8,729 nucleotides of DNA from an uncultured Lachnospiraceae bacterium. GTDB lineage: Bacteria; Bacillota_A; Clostridia; Lachnospirales; Lachnospiraceae. This document shows, piece by piece, positions 6,166 to 8,729 of this stretch. The position numbers and the translations under genes are program-made. How positions within the stretch are numbered: the first letter of the stretch is position 1; each line of letters starts with the position of its first letter. Under the pieces are notes generated by a model. It ran no database searches, was not told the origin of the DNA, and worked only from the letters and a program-made list of their open reading frames with translations. The DNA is taken from positions 1-8,729 of the forward strand of contig CAMOZF010000062.1 in assembly GCA_946630765.1 (NCBI GenBank), given 5' to 3'.

Positions 6166-7620
6166 ATGATCTCATCGGCATTTCTTCTGCCTGTCATCCT
6201 GTTCCCGATCCTCTCGGGCGCACTGATGCAGGTTTTCCGGATCCGCAGCCGACGCGCGGTCCGGATCTATACAGGGACTGTCACGCTTCTGACCTCGGTC
6301 TTTGCGTGGCTTCTGATCCTGCGCGCCGATGATCAGGCGAAGGTCCTTCTGCAGTTTACGAGGGACTTCACCTTCATGCTCCGTTTTGATTCTCTGGGGC
6401 GCTTTTTTGCCGGGATTGTCGCGACGCTCTGGCCGCTCACGGTCTGCTATGCCTTTGAGTATCTGGAGGACGATCCGCGGCAGGGCGTTTTCTTCACCTG
6501 GTTCACGATGTCCTACGGGGTGACGCTCGGGATCTCGATGGCCGGGAATTTGTTCTCGCTGTATATTTTCTATGAGCTTCTGACGCTCGTGACGGTGCCG
6601 CTTGTCATGCACACCGGCACCCGGGACGCGATCCGGGCGGCGAGAACCTATTTCGGCTTCTCACTGGGCGGCGCGGCATTTGCGATGATTTCGATGCTGT
6701 ATCTGACAACCGGCGAGCCGTCAATCGAATCGGCGACGGTTACCCGGATCTTCTATGTGATCGGCGTCGTCGGCTTTGGCGTGAAGTCCGCCATGTTCCC
6801 GCTGCACATCTGGCTTCCGAAGGCCTCCGTCGCGCCGACGCCCGTCACCGCGCTGCTTCACGCAGTCGCGGTCGTGAAGGCCGGCGTCTTCTCCGTGATC
6901 CGCCTCACCTATTACGGCTACGGAACCGAGCTCGTCAGAGACTCCTGGGCGCAGTATGTGCTGATCGGCCTTGCGATGTTTACGATCCTGTACGGCGCGG
7001 TGCGCGCGGTGAAGGAGGTGCACTGGAAGCGGCGGCTTGCGTATTCGACGGTTGCGAATCTCTCGTATATTCTTTTCGGCGTGCTTCTGATGCGCGGGGA
7101 AGGGCTTGTCGGCGCGCTTCTTCACATGGCCTTCCATGCGGAAATCAAGATCCTCGCTTTCTTTGCGGCCGGCGCGGTGCTGCACCGGACCGGAAAAACC
7201 TATATCTATGAAATGGACGGGCTCGGGCGGAAAATGCCCTGGACGCTCGGCTGCTTTACGGTTTCCGCGCTCGCGCTGACCGGGATTCCGCCGATGTCGG
7301 GCTTTATCAGCAAATGGCATCTTCTGACTGCCGCTGCCGCGGGCAATAACGCGGTCTCCTATATCGGGGCAGGCACGATCCTGCTTGCGGCGCTTCTCAC
7401 GGCCATGTATATGCTGAGTATGGCCGTGCGTGTCTGGTTTCCGAAAAAAGGCGCGGACGTGGAGAAGAATTCTGCTGTCCGGGAAGCCGGGGCGTTCATG
7501 CTGGTACCGATGGTGATCCTTGCCCTCGGGATCCTTTTCACGGGGCTTTTTCCGGGCGTCGTGATCCGAAGCGCCGAGCTGATCGCAGCGGCGGCAAAGA
7601 CGGTGGGAGGTGATTTCTGA
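6166..7620 (+). CDS. MnhA/NuoL-like antiporter subunit, paralogue 3
   Basis: 484 residues, about 14 helices, same fold family as its neighbours. Relay residues are Glu137 (LYIFYELL), Lys207 (GVKSAMFPLHIWLPKA), Lys238 (VVKAG), His320, His324 and Lys328 (FHAEIK, with an extra acidic Glu326), and Lys383 (GFISKWHL). It differs from paralogues 1, 2 and 4 in the TM8 region: APTPVTALLHAVAVVKAG (223-240) resembles the PTPVSAYLHSATMVKAG type of MrpA and NuoL, including a His (His232) ahead of the Lys. It may therefore fill the place of the MrpA N-terminal part, whose C-terminal domains are encoded separately upstream (MbhD and MbhE). The NuoL lateral helix is not evident at this length. The ribosome-binding site is modest (GGAG 6155-6158, 7 bases before the ATG). 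Confidence 0.9.
   Translation: MISSAFLLPVILFPILSGALMQVFRIRSRRAVRIYTGTVTLLTSVFAWLLILRADDQAKVLLQFTRDFTFMLRFDSLGRFFAGIVATLWPLTVCYAFEYLEDDPRQGVFFTWFTMSYGVTLGISMAGNLFSLYIFYELLTLVTVPLVMHTGTRDAIRAARTYFGFSLGGAAFAMISMLYLTTGEPSIESATVTRIFYVIGVVGFGVKSAMFPLHIWLPKASVAPTPVTALLHAVAVVKAGVFSVIRLTYYGYGTELVRDSWAQYVLIGLAMFTILYGAVRAVKEVHWKRRLAYSTVANLSYILFGVLLMRGEGLVGALLHMAFHAEIKILAFFAAGAVLHRTGKTYIYEMDGLGRKMPWTLGCFTVSALALTGIPPMSGFISKWHLLTAAAAGNNAVSYIGAGTILLAALLTAMYMLSMAVRVWFPKKGADVEKNSAVREAGAFMLVPMVILALGILFTGLFPGVVIRSAELIAAAAKTVGGDF
7606..7614 (+). promoter_or_regulatory. near-perfect Shine-Dalgarno sequence for paralogue 4
   Basis: GGAGGTGAT (7606-7614) matches the 16S rRNA 3' end over nine bases and lies inside the last codons of paralogue 3, nine bases from GGAGG to the ATG at 7620. 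It is the strongest ribosome-binding site seen in the operon and, together with the TGATG stop-start overlap, predicts efficient translation of the fourth antiporter subunit. Confidence 0.6.
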
Positions 7621-8729
7621 TGCTGTTTCTTTTCACAATCCTTCCGATAATCACTGCCTTAATCCTTCTCGGAGCCTTCCGGGCTGCCCGTTCCGAAAAT
7701 ATAGAGAATGGCAGCGCTCCCGGCCTTCCGTACTGGATCGGACTTTTCGGAATCGCGCTGACCTTTCTTCTCGCAATTTATCTTTTTTTCCGCCAGGCAG
7801 CGGATTTCAGGCTTCCGATCGTGCTGTCGATGGGACTCCACTTCACGCTGGACGGATTCCGGCGCGTGTACAGTGTAATCATCGGCTTCATGTGGCTTCT
7901 CACGATGCTCCTTTCGAAGGAATACTTCCGGGGGCACCGTCACAATGTGCGCTTCTACTTTTTCAGCCTTCTGACGGAGGGCGCGATCCTCGGGGTCTTC
8001 CTCGCGGCGGACCTTTTCACGGCGCTGGTCTTTTTCGAGATCATGTCCTTCACCTCCTTCGTATGGGTAATTCAGGAGGAAACGGAAGGCGCGGTCCGCG
8101 CGGCGAATACCTATCTTGCGATCGCGGTGATCGGCGGACTTTCGGCGCTGATGGGCATTTTCCTTCTGCAGCATGGTTTCGGCACGACGGAGATTGCCGC
8201 GCTTTACGAGGCCGCGGAAAGCTGTGACAAAAAAGGCCTTCTCTATGCGGCCGGCATCTGCATTCTCGTCGGCTTCGGCGCGAAGGCCGGCATGTTTCCG
8301 TTGCACATCTGGCTCCCGAAGGCGCATCCGGTTGCCCCGGCCCCGGCGTCTGCGCTTCTTTCCGGACTTCTCACGAAATCCGGCCTTTTTGGAGTCATTG
8401 CAATCTCCTGCGGCCTCTTCCGGGAGGACCCCAGATGGGGCGCTGCAATCCTCGCACTCGGCGTGATCACGATGCTTCTTGGGGCAGTGCTTGCGCTCCT
8501 TTCGGTGGATCTCAAGCGGACGCTCGCCTGCTCCTCGATGTCCCAGATCGGCTTCATCCTGATCGGCATCGCCTGCACCTGCCTTCTGGGGGAGGAGGGA
8601 AATCTTCCCGCCGCGGGTGCGGTGCTTCACATGGTGAACCACTCGCTTCTGAAGCTCGTGCTCTTCATGTGCGCGGGCGTCGTCCATATGAATCTTCATG
8701 CGCTCGATCTGAATCAGATCCGCGGCTTA
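7620..8729 (+). CDS. MnhD/HyfB/NuoL-M-type antiporter subunit, paralogue 4, cut by the right edge
   Basis: 370 codons are visible, open to the last base; about 110-130 residues (including TM12) should follow. Relay residues seen are Glu140 (ALVFFEIM), Lys222 (FGAKAGMFPLHIWLPKAHP), Lys253 (LLTKSG), and His337, His341 and Lys345 in HMVNHSLLKLVLF. That last motif resembles hydrogenase-4 subunit B and clostridial complex I-like antiporter proteins rather than MrpD. The loop HPVAPAPASALLSG (236-249) is standard. The N-terminus has one helix, then a polar stretch (about 22-37) before the next. The start is set by the TGATG overlap and the strong GGAGGTGAT site. Earlier ATGs in the region are in other frames. 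The function is inferred from the fold: one more ion-translocating unit of the membrane arm. Confidence 0.88.
   Translation, partial: MLFLFTILPIITALILLGAFRAARSENIENGSAPGLPYWIGLFGIALTFLLAIYLFFRQAADFRLPIVLSMGLHFTLDGFRRVYSVIIGFMWLLTMLLSKEYFRGHRHNVRFYFFSLLTEGAILGVFLAADLFTALVFFEIMSFTSFVWVIQEETEGAVRAANTYLAIAVIGGLSALMGIFLLQHGFGTTEIAALYEAAESCDKKGLLYAAGICILVGFGAKAGMFPLHIWLPKAHPVAPAPASALLSGLLTKSGLFGVIAISCGLFREDPRWGAAILALGVITMLLGAVLALLSVDLKRTLACSSMSQIGFILIGIACTCLLGEEGNLPAAGAVLHMVNHSLLKLVLFMCAGVVHMNLHALDLNQIRGL

Noticed and set aside
3131..7620. Recent tandem duplication of the antiporter genes
   Set aside because: The paralogues share motifs but differ throughout in loops, N-termini and the TM8 region, and I see no long stretch of near-identical DNA, so the duplications must be old.
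7610..8227. Plus-strand 205-codon open frame overlapping paralogue 4
   Set aside because: It is out of frame with the protein carrying the FFEIM, AKAGMFPLHIW and HSLLK motifs, and its product is not membrane-like or otherwise recognisable.
7659..8699. Longest antisense open frame (346 codons) opposite antiporter paralogue 4
   Set aside because: Same compositional signature of a shadow frame; the plus strand encodes all the conserved antiporter motifs here.
1..8729. CRISPR array, insertion sequence or prophage signs
   Set aside because: No spaced direct repeats, transposase or integrase frames, or terminal inverted repeats were seen. Apart from the truncated ATPase the region looks like a stable chromosomal operon.

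Overview
The window holds the left part of a large, tightly packed, plus-strand operon for the membrane arm of an Mrp/MBH-type, complex I-related ion-translocating complex. Divergent to it, at the left edge, is a 5'-truncated ABC-transporter ATPase. The coding regions are GC-rich, with strong Shine-Dalgarno sites of the GGAGG type. The promoters look like sigma-70/sigma-A promoters, and the proteins have the flavour of anaerobic Clostridia (a Lachnospiraceae-like Firmicute is my best guess). That taxonomic guess comes from style and family resemblance, not from a marker gene.

Layout. Positions 1-278 (minus): a fragment of a polar amino-acid ABC transporter ATPase. It has Walker A and Q-loop but lacks roughly the first 25 residues, and it runs off the left edge. 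Positions 279-473: an AT-rich divergent intergenic region with one well-formed promoter on each strand and two candidate operator-like inverted repeats. Positions 474-3134: six small subunits in the order MnhE, MnhF, MnhG, MbhD (DUF4040), a fused MbhE-MbhF/MnhB, and MnhC/NuoK-like. This is the gene order of archaeal membrane-bound hydrogenase (MBH) clusters (mbhA-G). Positions 3131-8729: four consecutive MnhD/NuoL/M/N-type antiporter subunits, the last cut by the right edge.

How they work together. In the MBH and Mrp families, MnhE/F/G, MbhD-F and MnhC form a small-subunit module that moves Na+ (or H+) across the membrane. MnhD-like proteins are the 14-helix proton/ion antiporter units. Every MnhD-like protein here keeps the charged residues needed for ion transfer (TM5 Glu, TM7 Lys and TM8 Lys in all four; TM12 Lys in the three complete ones). 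All junctions are overlaps or gaps of at most 23 bases, so the whole set is probably one transcript with translational coupling. No electron-transferring subunit (NuoB/C/D/H/I-like, hydrogenase or ferredoxin-type) lies in the window. It is expected to the right, but that is inference.

The most noteworthy points are the row of four intact antiporter-type subunits (complex I has three, Mrp two, MBH one large subunit), the fused MbhE-MbhF protein with an extra soluble N-terminus, and the decapitated ATPase that still has a good promoter and ribosome-binding site.
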